NCBI GenBank assembly: GCA_037178975.1
Contig: JASJZH010000006.1
Span: 1,240,001 to 1,304,000 of the forward strand
From: Oscheius tipulae
Taxonomy: Eukaryota; Nematoda; Chromadorea; Rhabditida; Rhabditidae
Direction of reading: 5' to 3'
DNA: 64,000 nt
In this document: piece by piece, positions 11,801 through 23,369 of the stretch
Numbering within the stretch: the first letter of the stretch is position 1
Layout: every line of letters starts with the position of its first letter
Notes under the pieces: generated by a model
Database searches by the model: none
Told to the model about the DNA's origin: nothing
Seen by the model: the letters and a program-made list of their open reading frames with translations, nothing else
Position numbers and translations under genes: made by a program

Positions 11801-14800
11801 GAACAGTGTTATATCAACTTCTAGGGAACAAACTCTCTAAGCTAGTTAAAAAAACAGTTTATTCCGATCGAGTAAAACGGTGACAAAAGCTTTACAGGTT
11901 TTGAGGTTTGTACAGATGCGACCATTACTTGTGTAAGTGGAGTACGCGTCACTAAACATCGCAACAAGCCAACAGTATTTTTTGTCCCAACAAGGGCAGA
12001 TTCAAAATCACAATACACACCCTATGAACTAATACAATGTTGCTCTATAAACGTCAGGAATCAATCAGTTATTTTTTTCACGAACTTTTCAACACTCTAG
12101 TACACCATTTGTCTCATCTTTTGTGCATGGATCCAATTGAAAATTATTGTTTTTGCGTCACTGCTTATATTGTAAAAAGTTTTTTGACTCAATTATTGGT
12201 ATCCTATTTGATTGCAGACAAAATAGCAATATGCAATATACGGTTTTGTTGTTTAGACTGCCAACGCTGCTTTAACTGTCTATAATTACGGATGGCTTCT
12301 GTTAATCTGAAAATCCCCACCCGCTATCTGAATCCCTTCTTTTTTAATTTGCGACTAAAAACTGATCCCTGGCATTAAAGTTTCAGCTTTATAATACTGG
12401 GGAACGTCTCGGGACTAAAGAGCGTGATTTTCCAATTTCCTGAGCTTCCCAGCCGTTCTTTCTCGGCAGAGACAATCTAATTAGGCGAAGCAGAGATTGT
12501 TGACCCCAGTCTGTCTTGAGTCATTATTTTGCACTGACGGAGGATTGGGTTTCATTCTGTCGTGAGCCTAATAATGAATTCTGAGGTAGAACAGCAGAAT
12601 GATAAAATTTGTAGGCTTTGATCCGGGTTCAGGAAATCATAGGCATACTTTTTTGGTGAGGTTCTTGTGAATATGCTATATGTACAAAATCGAAGATCTA
12701 ACATAGCAAATTACAGCTGTAGGCACCTTCTTCGCGAATACTTTTTAGAAGCGAACATCACATTTGACTATCGGTCGCACTGTTCTTTTCTTTAATGGTT
12801 GAACACTTCAGCATCTTTTTTAGCCTTTTGAAATCTAATCCTTCGTTTCTCCTTCTTCTCCAATACATTGATCAAACACCTCTAGTTCAAATTCGCATTC
12901 CAATTTTCTCCACATTTTAATCCTTCAAAGGCTTCCGCTTTGACAAAATTAGCCAGCATTAAATTGAAGAAATTTGCTGCGTATTAGTTGGCGGGAATTC
13001 ACGTAAGATCTTGTGAACTAGGCTATTTACTGGTGCCAGGTCCGCACACAACTTTTCCTCATTATTTCTTCATTAATTATCTCCTGTTCCCATCCCACAT
13101 TACCCATTTACTTGTAGATTAGCTCAGACCAGTGTTCATTTTTTTGTTGGCTTTTATAAACAACAAACTATATTTTCGCAACTGTGAAAATTTTTAGGTT
13201 ACTAGATTCTTCGACCCTATGTCAAGACTGGAGTCATAGAGTAACTTGAATTCTGTAACGCAAGATATGGTCCAGAATAGTAAAATTTTTTAAATATCCT
13301 TTGCTCTTTTCATGATTTGTAGCCCTTATCAGAACCTTCTGAATGAACCAAAAGAAAGTTTCCCTTCCTTTATGTGGGGGCGAAGATATGAATAAGAGGT
13401 CAAAGTATCGGATAGCGATTTAATCCGTGACTAGGCTCCATAAATATCTCATATTTTTAAACTTTGTTTGCATAAGAAGGAGGAGTCATTGACCCGTAGA
13501 AGGTGCTGAATTTCACGTTCAAGTGCAGACTATTTAAGGTTTCTGAGCTGTTGCATACAAGTATGAAACAAGTATCAGTAGTCAAAAACTGAAATTTTCC
13601 TCGCACTGCTCCCCGTGCTAACCAATTCTACGGAGCTTTCATTCAAGTGGCGCGACACACCGGAAGAATTATCTTATAAGCTGGAGTACACACGTGTTCC
13701 GGTATTTTTTCAAGTATCATTCTCTCGTAGAGTTAAAAATGTAAACAAATCCTCTAATTTCCTCGTTTTGAACTATAGAAAGCTGCAAGCTATTTTAAGG
13801 TGCTGCTCCTGTAGCACAGATTCTGCTGTAAGCGACGATAGTACGTCTCAAGTTAACTGATTTACAGTAAGAAACAATTAATATTTACCGTCGCTGTATA
13901 ACCTGACCTTTTAATCATTTGATAACTTCGTCCTCCCTCAGACTTGTGCAATTCGAAGTCACGGCCCCCTTTTCCGCTTCCTTATTCTGCCTCTCAATGT
14001 CAACACAGTATTGTTTTCAAGGATGTCCAGCTTCATATCCACAAGACTTACTCATTTTCGCCCCGCAAGGATAAGAAAAGCGCGTGATTTCTTTCTGTAG
14101 TCCAAGACACTAGGGCTTCTGATTAGAATTTGGTAGTTTGTGGTGATTAAGTCGCATGTCTCAACATTCCTACGCTTCATGCATGTTTTTCCTGCCTGAG
14201 AGCAACAGGTGTACTTGAATGATTTAAACCATTCCACCTACAGTAAATTCACGAAGCTTTTAATATACAGATGGTACGAGAGATCTTTGCTTCCGCCTTT
14301 CAGTTTTACAATCACTTGCAATAATAAAGTCCCCAATTATTCTCGTTTATCATGATCAACCCGTGCTTTTGATTTCTAGCAATGTTTATGTACTGAGCAA
14401 AAGATTTAAGAGCTTCCGCAGGCCAAAAGTTGTCTTGATAATGATACTCCACCTTCTCACTTTCTTCAAAAGAGCCATCGAGCAAAAACCAACTTTGTCT
14501 TTGAAAAGATTACTTTCGCATCCAATATCGAAATTTTCTTTGTATTTCCCGAAACATGAATTTGCTAGAAGCTTCTGTCGTTTACTTGTGAGGAAGTTAG
14601 TCATCTCGTTGTCACCTTTTATGCGCATTAGCTTACATTCGCAATGGGTAATCCTAGAAGGGAACATAAGTTCTGGAAAGTTATGCCTCAGTGCTCGAAT
14701 GGGAAAACACGTATGATTTCGTGAATAATGACGTAGTCAAAATAATAAATCATCGGATATTTTTCTAATAAACTCTGGAACCTTGCATCTTAACCTGACA

Positions 14801-17800
14801 TACTCCGCAATTTTGCAGATTTTTCTAGATCCGCTCACTCAAATATCAAATTATCCACTATGTCCAATTAGCATTCTGAGAACATCAGTCAAAACAAAGT
14901 GTTCATGAGAGTCGGAATATAAGGAACCATTTCCAGTTCTCTTTCGTGTACACGTAGATAGCGAAAGGATCAGTTTTACCACATACCAACTTTGGACTCG
15001 GCAGCAAAAGTACGCTTTTTCCGATTGGATTCAATCAGTTTGTTAGAATTAATTGTTTTTTACCTCAGCAATTTATCAGAACAAGTTACTTCTCGAATCG
15101 TACATGTTCCGTTTCCTTGTTCGAGCTAAGAGTTGAGTCTTGCAAATCTTTGTACATCTGTCATTTAGCTTTGTCTTTCTGTATTCACCGGTTGAACCTG
15201 TTGCACCTGTCCTACAGTACAAAAGATGTACAATGATTCTTATCTAGTTCAAAATGCTCAAAAGTCTCTGTGGTTCTGTGCGTGTGTCTGAAGCCATTAT
15301 TGGCAATTAGGCGCAGTTACTTTGTGCGCTGCAATTCTAGTTCGTAAGTTGAGTCAAATCGAGACAGTATGAGAAATAGTTTCGTTGGGTGTTGCTCCTG
15401 TCACGGTAGCTCAACTGGAACAGCATCTACCTGTCACAAGCCCCAACGGGGTATCAGTCAAACTTGTGTTCCAAAAGTCAAATCTTTGGATAGAGGGAAA
15501 TCAAAAACTTTGCGTTTAGTTCGCTGCTACAGAAGTCATTTATTTTCAGTAGTAGAACAAGTTTTGGCTATTCAACTCAAGCTCATTGTTTTTTGCACAT
15601 GTTTTTATGCGCTTCTGATATTTTGTACATTAATAGTAACTCATACGCACGACCCGATGTCCTAAATAATTTCCTTTTTCTCCTCATATATTTCCGGAAC
15701 AAACAATCTACTACTCAGCAAATCGTGAGCAAAGCCATAGCATCACCTATTTTAAATCACTTCCTCCCCATAATTACTTCGACACTTACATGCACAGCTT
15801 TTTCTCCAGTCTGTTGATATTTTCACTATTTAATGAATCAATTTAATAGGGTGAATCAAATGATCACACAGAAATTTGATGACCCTTCGTTCTGTGCTTT
15901 CCCAGGCTCCGGTGCGTAGACCGCTGGGAAATCGGGGCATGACCATTCATCCTAATTAGAAAGCTTCTCCCACTCGAAGGTTTTATATAGACGGACACCA
16001 ATTAATCCTTTGGAAACAGGGGCAAAGGAATCTTTGCCCGATTTTTTGCAGGCATCTTCCAGATTTTGAAATTTTCGCGCCACGATGTTCAATGAGCAGC
16101 CAAACAAGTGTTCCAAGAATGTGACACAGCTCAATTTGCGCCTTGAAAGAATGTTGTCCTCCAGATTACAGAGACTGAGAGAGTCAATCAAATTTTTCCC
16201 CTCTTTATGGTTCAATTTGAAGTTGAACTCCCGCCCCAATACCTCGGCACTTTCCAGCCGTTTCTTAGGGTTAGTTATTGCCTTTTATCCTATTTTTTTA
16301 ATTTATTTACCTGAGTATAAGCGTTTTTTTGTGTTTCACTTATTTTTCGACCATTCGCTCCCAAAAACATAAGTCATCATCACTCATGTGCAGTGATAGC
16401 ATTTTTCAGACAAGATTATACGTTACAAATTGTTAATAATGCGTTCAGTGATTACATACAATCTATCGGGAACACATTCTCTACTTATTGTTAGGTTTAA
16501 TTTCCAGTTACAGCTACTTTTTTTATCTAAAAATTGTTAACAATTTAAAAAAAAAAACTATTCTTGGTAATAAATTTCTCTGATTGGAACAATGCCATTC
16601 TATCGCTAAATGCTGCTTCGGACAAAGTTGGATCTTATCCATACTCTCATTTCTTGCCTTCCATCTCTTACTTTTTAATAAAAACATTAATGTTTGTGTT
16701 TAGAAGTATCAATGGACAACATCGAAGTGAATGGATATGTAGGTTTCACTTTCCCAGAAAACACATAAAGTTCACAATTTGAACATGATCGCCTATTAGA
16801 AACACCTTAAATGATCAGAAAATAAATGATAGCAAGTTTATGAAACAATTACGAGGGATATTGTGACGTCGTGCGTGGAACACCCTTTTAAGAGAAGACT
16901 CGTGTTCAGGACGAGTCAAAACAAGGCAATTATTTTCACGCGGGACGACTTTCTGAGTGCGGGAATGGACACGACTGTTCCTCCCAAAATTTCGATTTAC
17001 AGTCACTGATGGTCGCAGACGGGAACGCCTCAGACACGCAAAAACCACGACAGCTCACCTACGAGGAGCTGAAGTATCTTTTCGACTTTCCGCCGCCGTC
17101 ACCAGTTGTGTTCTACGTCCAAATTATTTGTGCTGTATTGTACACGTCTTTGACTCTTGGAGGGTAGGTTTCCTTACATTTTAAGCGAGCGTCCGGCTAT
17201 TGTGCCCAAGCGCCCAAAGTTGGTGGACAAAGTTTGAAAAATTTGGCGAGAATGCCGAAAAAGTTAAAAAAAAAAGAAACTCGGGATTTGTACGTTTTAC
17301 AGTGGTTTTCAAGCTCTCGCATGCTGCTCATCACAAAGAGTATGATAAAATGTGCTAGAGGAAGCCAAAAATAATATAAAATAATCAGAAATGTCATTTT
17401 GATGTTTTAGAGCTGTACTCGCATTATCATTGCTCATTGCGCGTTTACCTTTTTTTTCTCTTGTATGTAATTGTCCACATTGGTGTAGAGTAGTGTTTTA
17501 ACGCAAGAAGAGCTACAAACGTCTACAGAAATCAAGTTGACAGGAGCATGCTAAGAGAGTTATAAAAACAATTTGTCAGAGACAGTATGAGATCATGACC
17601 GATAAACAGTGAGAGAGGGCATAACAACTAGGAAGAAAAAATTGCGCCTGTCATAATTCAATGTAATTTCAGAATGTTTGCCAACTTCGTCTTCTGCTGT
17701 GTCATCTGGAGAACAGAGAAGCTCCATACAGTTACTCACATGCTAATGACAAACCTGGCTGCAAGCAATCTTCTTTTCCTCCTCTTCTATCCCGCCTATT

Positions 17801-19206
17801 TTCTTTCCACATTTATTTTTGAGTCCAATTGGCATTTCGGTACGGCTATTTGCAAGGCTTCCTATTCGATACCTTACGTGACCGTAACAGGTAACCTTAT
17901 CATTTTACTGTTACCCTACCGGTTCAGCCTCATTTTACTTCATGTGTCTGGTCGCGATTGACCGATGGCTGGCTATTTTTCGAAGGAAACAGAGGATAGA
18001 TAGACTGAGAGGAATTCAATTGACCGTCGGAGCTTGGTTCATTGCAGGAATTGTGGCAACACCGTATGCTTACAGTAGTCAAGTGAACCTTTTTCAAACA
18101 ACAGGCCCTAACGTTTTTTTAGGTTCAATCAGACGGAGGCGGTGTCATTATTCCCTCTTACATGTCGACGACGCGATGCGGTGGTGTGCCAATCATTTAT
18201 CAAAATGAACTTCTTATTGTTAGTTGTTCTATCTTTCTTTTGAAAGCTTCTTCATTTTCAGATAACGTTTATCGCACAGTACGCTATACCCTTGATCATT
18301 ATGGTCCCTGCTTATATGCACTTGGCAGTTTTCCTCTATAGGCGTCCGACTATTGGCATTCAGTCGAAAGAAAGAACAAAGAAGGCCACAATGAGGAGGA
18401 AGAGACTGATTTGCACACTGATTGGTATTTTGGCGCTTCAGGTGTCGGATTAAATAAGTTTTGCTTTAAAATAACTGTTTAGGTTGCTTGCTGGATGCCT
18501 CTCTTCACAGTAGGGATCCTTCATCGTGTTTACAAAGATATCGGGGTCACTCCGTACATTATCACATCTACTATTGCTCTGCTCGGAGTTTTGGTGGGTT
18601 ACTTGCAATAATATAGAGGCGGAAAGATCAGAGGCCCGTAATTCACAATCTATACCTGAATACAGAATCTAAGTTTTCGCTATCGTTCTTAGTCAATTTT
18701 CAGTTCACTCCTCTGTGTTACCTTACCAACGATGGATTCACTCACCAGCTTCGACAGATGTTCCCATGCCTCTTAAAGAAAAAGAACGGTTCGGGAGATG
18801 TTCAAACTAACGGAACGTCTAATAGACTCTTAGGTAACTATTACTTTTTATTTAAGAACAGTCTCGAATAGATCTCATCCAATTAGAGTTTGAACTTTTA
18901 CGAGCTATCAGCATAGCATCTCTTCATTTTGGTGAGACAATGCTTGTTCAAGTACTGGCTGACCGCATTCGCTTTACACTTTTTTCATCTCTGTAAATAC
19001 GAACCTTTGCAGCTGACAGTGATTTGCAACAGTTTCCCTCATCGTCTCATCCAATGACACCAGGAACTTCGAATGGGAATACCCCGAAACAGACGAGAGT
19101 CAGCCAATATCCACCCGAAGAGGTTAATATCACTATGGTCGTCCATCAGATTGAACTATATTCAGAGTACAGTCGAAATCGCCGAAACGGTTTGAAGTCT
19201 CGGTAA
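8842..19206 (+). CDS. class A (rhodopsin-type) neuropeptide-like GPCR
   Basis: A G-protein-coupled receptor, probably neuronal and for a peptide ligand. Coding exons are 8842-8871, 17003-17163, 17673-17890, 17928-18082, 18123-18218, 18262-18441, 18483-18593, 18704-18833 and 19013-19206, giving about 424 residues in phase. Marks are two possible N-glycosylation sites near the N-terminus (NET, NAS), TM2 with MTNLAASNLL, a cysteine at the top of TM3 (FGTAICK), AIDRWLAI in the DRY position, the second loop cysteine (TTRCGG), TM6 with ACWMPLF and TM7 with TPLCYL in place of NPxxY. The cytoplasmic tail is Ser/Pro-rich. The 10-codon first exon is inferred from a TTTTCAG acceptor, a GTGAGT donor and matching phase; if wrong, translation would start at ATG 17009. 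A polyadenylation signal AATAAA is at 19390. I could not assign a specific receptor name. Confidence 0.85.
8872..17002. other. 8.1-kb AT-rich intron (or upstream region) of the neuropeptide receptor
   Basis: Long AT-rich sequence without a gene that I can support. Open frames at 9798-10040, 10466-10858, 13615-13860, 14363-14716, 15369-15665 and 15952-16239 show no motif, no consistent splice sites and no amino-acid pattern of a known family. It could hold regulatory elements for the receptor. Confidence 0.5.
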
Positions 19207-19389
19207 TTTTCTCGCTCTCCGCTCTCTTTCAAGGCGAAGCCTTTTTTTTTTACATCTATCGTCACATATAGTTCCATCTTTTCTCGTTTCGGTTCAAAAC
19301 CCCTATTTGTTTTTATTCCGACACTGTTTAGAGTTTCACGCCTAACGGTTTTTCACCCTGCTACAAAGCTTGTAAATGGTCCAGGTCTC

Positions 19390-19395
19390 AATAAA
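19390..19395 (+). terminator. polyadenylation signal of the neuropeptide receptor
   Basis: A consensus AATAAA about 185 bp after the receptor's stop codon, on the coding strand. Confidence 0.7.
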
Positions 19396-19812
19396 GCTTG
19401 ATATAATAATGAATGAATAATCGACGTCTTCATATTTGTGATGATTTTAGTTATCAGTTTATATCTATTTCTGTCAGTCAACTTTTCCGAACCTTTTGCC
19501 ATAAGATGTCACCTTTTCTCTACTTCTAACAACCAAAATGCTTTAATGTTCATGATAATCTATACCAAGGTTCAGCAACCTCGACCAACGGCTATTGCTT
19601 CGTACTACCCAATTCAACTTCAACGATAACAATAGGGGTGCATGAGAACGAAACCACGTGCTGCCACACTGCTTGTATTAACGCAAGCATCTCATTCAGC
19701 TTGTTGTCACAGTGAAAAGGAACTTCTCGGTGGAACTCTAGAAGAGACCAAATAACGAACAATACCTTTCTCCTGTCCCAATGTTAGATAGTACGCAATT
19801 ATTTTTCCGTGT

Positions 19813-19928
19813 TTATTCCGAGAAGTTTTGTTGTTTTTCACGGATCCTTCTTGAGGAGGCTGGAACGGTGGTGTCATCGACGCGATAAGCTTGCTGGAGG
19901 GTTCTCCGCGGCGGGTCACGATGATGTG
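19813..19928 (-). CDS. candidate alternative last exon of the TP53I11-like gene
   Basis: A GC-rich 116-nt block that stands out from AT-rich flanks. It is preceded by a good acceptor (TTTTTGTCCCAG at 19929-19940). Spliced from the exon ending at 20640, which leaves one base, it reads in phase for 37 residues to a TAA at 19813, giving a basic tail with HHRDPPRRT and RRIREKQQ. A second frame is also open over the same DNA, so the frame choice is not certain. The main isoform uses the exon 20401-20190 instead. It could also be 3' UTR. Confidence 0.4.
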
Positions 19929-20189
19929 CTGGGACAAAAAGTAGTCGTCAGATAAAGTTTCCATTTCTTTTAAACTAACATTTTATTGTACAGACAACTA
20001 GCAAAGCATTCTGGCAATTAAACAAAATTTACAGTTATAAACACATTTGCTCGTAAAAGAATCTTGGAGATATGACCGTTACAATTCACAGAATAAATTA
20101 GAAAGATGTACAGAATTATCATATGGAGACAGCTGAGAGATGAGACGAGATCAAAAATATTGGCAAAGCACAAAAAGATATGAACGCTT

Positions 20190-23100
20190 TCAATCGGATT
20201 TCTTATCCTCAAAAGACTTTGTGGTGATTTCTGTAGTGACTGTGAGCTGCTCGTTTTCGTTTTCTTGACGAGCAATCGCTTCCTGAACAGATGAAACGAC
20301 GCGCTCGCGAACAACGTTGCGAGCAGGACTTGTCTCGTAGTTGTGATACTGGTACAGGCTCCAGTCTTGGAACCAACGATTGAGCTGTCGATGTAGGCCA
20401 CCTAAATATGTTGATTTACCAAATAGGATAAGTAATATACAGTGTTTAATATTATGTTTGTCCTGGGCGCAAGCTCCGATTCTGTTCCGTATTCAATCGG
20501 CATTGAAATCCAAAACAATGATACTAGCAAGCAGGTAGCATAGAACTTAATCCCTGGTTCCCAGCTTTTTTTCATTCAATTTTCATTATATCCTCACTTA
20601 CAAAGAATCTTCCAAATCTCTAAGTCTAGAAAACCTCACCTTGAGAATCCACGTAAGCATGGTAAATAAGATTACCGACAATGACTGCGAGACGCACCAG
20701 AGCTGTGAGTATCTGGACGTTTCCAGAGGCGAACATGACTAAAACTATTGTTTGTGAAGAGCCTCGTTGAAACTTGACCAAAAAGATGCAAAAAGTGCAT
20801 AAACGCAACAGCTACAAGCATGAAGGCAATGTCCGCCCGAGACTCCCGTTCGGAGAGGAAATTCCTGAAGGAACCCATTAAAACTTGCTACAAATAATTA
20901 CCGGAATGTGATGCCGAGAGTGATCAGCACACATCCGTACATTCGACCTATCAGGGCTCCATCGGCTGTTTCAAGAAACGATCCGAGCTCGAGTAGGAAG
21001 CAAAGAGACGGTAGTAAAAGATACTGTAGGAATGTAACGCAATTTTTGTCATCAAACTCACCAAAGTACCGAAAACGTAAAAGTATATGGTGTTGACGCT
21101 GTTCCAGTAGAGCAGACCTTTCGGAAGTTTAACATACAGACTTTCGTTGATTCCCAGCAACTGTGAAATCTAAAACGTTTTAGTTTTGTAAGCTCTGTTG
21201 GTCTACCTTTGACTTGTAAATGGTCGTCTCCTCAGATCCATTGAGCTCTCCAACTCCGAGAAGCTTCCTCGTTTTCAGACGGCTTTGAAGGTCGCTGTTC
21301 GACTGCTTCCGGCTGCAGCATTGCTCATCAACTACTACCCCGCTCACGCACGCATTGTTTGTCATTTTTCTAAACCTTTAGAACAGACGTACTTTCTCGA
21401 AAAAGCAAGACTAGGAACTAGTCAGGATAGAAAAGCGGACCTACTGCAAGTTCTCACAAAATGATATTTCGCTATTAAATTAAACAGTGAGCATCGAAGG
21501 GCGTTATAACAAATTTGAAAGAAACTCAATAACAAGATGACAGAACAACTAATAAGAGATATCAAAGCTCTGTTGCACGTTGTGTGATTCCTCTTTTCGG
21601 AAAAGCAAACATATCTGTCAAGAGTTAAACTGCTGACTAAACAACATGCTTAGGAAGTTTCGAGAAGCTGAATGTCGGAAGATTGTTTATGCACACGCGT
21701 CCCCTCCGTAGAGAAAGACCAAGCAGGGTGAAAATGCAAGAAATAAAGGTTCACGAAAACAAAGTTGTCGCCTCAACGCTGCGTGGAAGAGAAAAAAAAG
21801 GTTTTCACAACTTGATCAGCAATTTTGCGGAGGCCATCTGGAGGATTAGAGTTGAGCAGTAATTGTCTTTCTCCGCCGCACCAAAACAAGAAAACTATAT
21901 TTAGACCTGCGACGAGCGGGAGCAAAAATGGTCAAAAATGGAACAGGGGACCCCGTAGGCGTCTCTGTGAATAATTGAGTAGGCAAATTAGACATATCGA
22001 CGACATGTCCAAGCCAGTACGTTAAGAAAAACGACGCCGACGGGGAATAAACAAAGACGCGTAGACTGTGACCAAGCAGTGGATATCATAAAATTTACGA
22101 GGTAGTTTGTCGCGGATCTGGGAACTGCTGACCTTTGAACCGACCAGTGCGACAGGAAACGAGAAAAAAAGAGTGTATGCAAGTGAGCGAATGTCAATTC
22201 CGATGTAACAGAGTTAATTTGGAGAAGACGAGATGCTCTGCACTTTTTGACATTAAAGTAGTCAGGAGAGATGCTTGGAAACCTTTGAACTCTGTTCGAA
22301 GCACTAAGATCGCGTTCAATAGCGTTTAAAAATGTATTACCACCTTACTAAGAATCCTTCTATAATATCGTGTTAGGAGATAAGAGCTAAGGAGTATAGA
22401 ATAGGACGTGTACTAGACGAGTTTTATTCTATAGTTTTTGCCAAAGGTTTGGCTCAACTGATAGGTCTGAAAGAAAGCACTAACCGGCGGATATATATCC
22501 TAGGTCTGATGACTCTAATTCTGTCTCGTGAGAATAATTGCATCGAAGCGTTAGTAAGCCAAACTCAAAAAAGAGTGACAAGTCATCTCCTATCACAAAA
22601 ACACTTAAAAACCGCAATTCCTACTGTTATTTTCGTATAACCAAGGAGTTAACGGGCTTTACAGATTAGATTTCTGACTTTTGTGAAGGTGTAAAACATC
22701 CTTTAAAGTTAGGCCGCATGCTATAAAAGACAGGATTGATTTGTTTCTCCTAAGGACTCGCGCTCATCTAATTGCCACAGCCGTTCATCATCATCGGTAA
22801 TCCTTCAGTTCATTCTCGCTTAATACATGAACTTAAAACATTTTAACATTTATTGAAAGACTGATAGGTGAATGCGTGTTTTAAAAGATATTCAAATCTG
22901 GAATTGAGTGAGTGTTTCTGCTTGCTTGCTGCTTATAAAAAGTGGTAGCTTGTTTACCACATCTAGGATTTTGAGATTACGTCGGAACGACAGAAGGGAC
23001 GCCAAAGTTGGAAACAGGAACATTTGAGAGAACTGACAAACTGTGATGGCTGCCATTTATACTATTTATACCGTTCCGACGTTATGCTCCACATGTGGTC

Positions 23101-23369
23101 CGTAGACAAAGTTTGTTCCGTCTTACTTCCTACAAAACACTAACAAATCATGTTTGCATAACGAAAAGGTGGTAAGATTGTAATTAACAGAACGCGGCTT
23201 TCAAGCCGATTAGCAAAGTATAACTGTCTAAAATTTAGAGAAACTTATCGCGATTTGGTACTTACCTGTCCTCAGTAAGTCGAGGCTTGTGCCTGGGAGC
23301 ATTAGGTGTAGAGCCTCCTAGGGGAGTTGTACTCGTCGCAGCCGCTTCCAGAGGGATAGGAACATCCAT
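20190..23369 (-). CDS. TP53I11-like: tumour protein p53-inducible protein 11 homologue
   Basis: A small multi-pass membrane protein of the TP53I11 (PIG11) family, whose biochemical role is poorly known. Exons are 23369-23266, 21369-21207, 21169-21062, 21023-20902, 20864-20779, 20738-20640 and 20401-20190, giving 297 residues with every phase matching. The family signature is plain: SRLKTRKLLGVG, then after an exon junction SKISQLLG, aligning with SRLKTRKILGVG and SKISQVLG of the human protein. Then come LPKGLLYWNS and four hydrophobic segments. The C-terminal tail (about 70 residues, charged, ending EDKKSD) is longer than in the human protein. The first exon ATG is 8 bases after a strong CTTTCAG acceptor, so a 5' UTR intron or trans-splicing is likely. 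If the first exon is wrong, ATG 21365 would start a 261-residue protein. A minus-strand AATAAA lies at 19982-19987. Confidence 0.88.
21370..23265. other. 1.9-kb first intron of the TP53I11-like gene
   Basis: No recognisable coding or RNA feature inside. The frames at 21988-22197, 22135-22329 and 22449-22640 are short and without motifs. Confidence 0.55.

Noticed and set aside
15400-15465. tRNA-like piece with a good A-box (TAGCTCAACTGG) and a weak B-box 43 bases later
   Set aside because: Spacing fits a tRNA, but the acceptor, anticodon and T stems do not pair and the B-box is poor; at most a decayed tRNA-derived remnant.
15952-16239. 95-codon minus-strand frame with a regular protein-like look
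   Set aside because: No motif, no splice partners, and the opposite strand is open over the same DNA.
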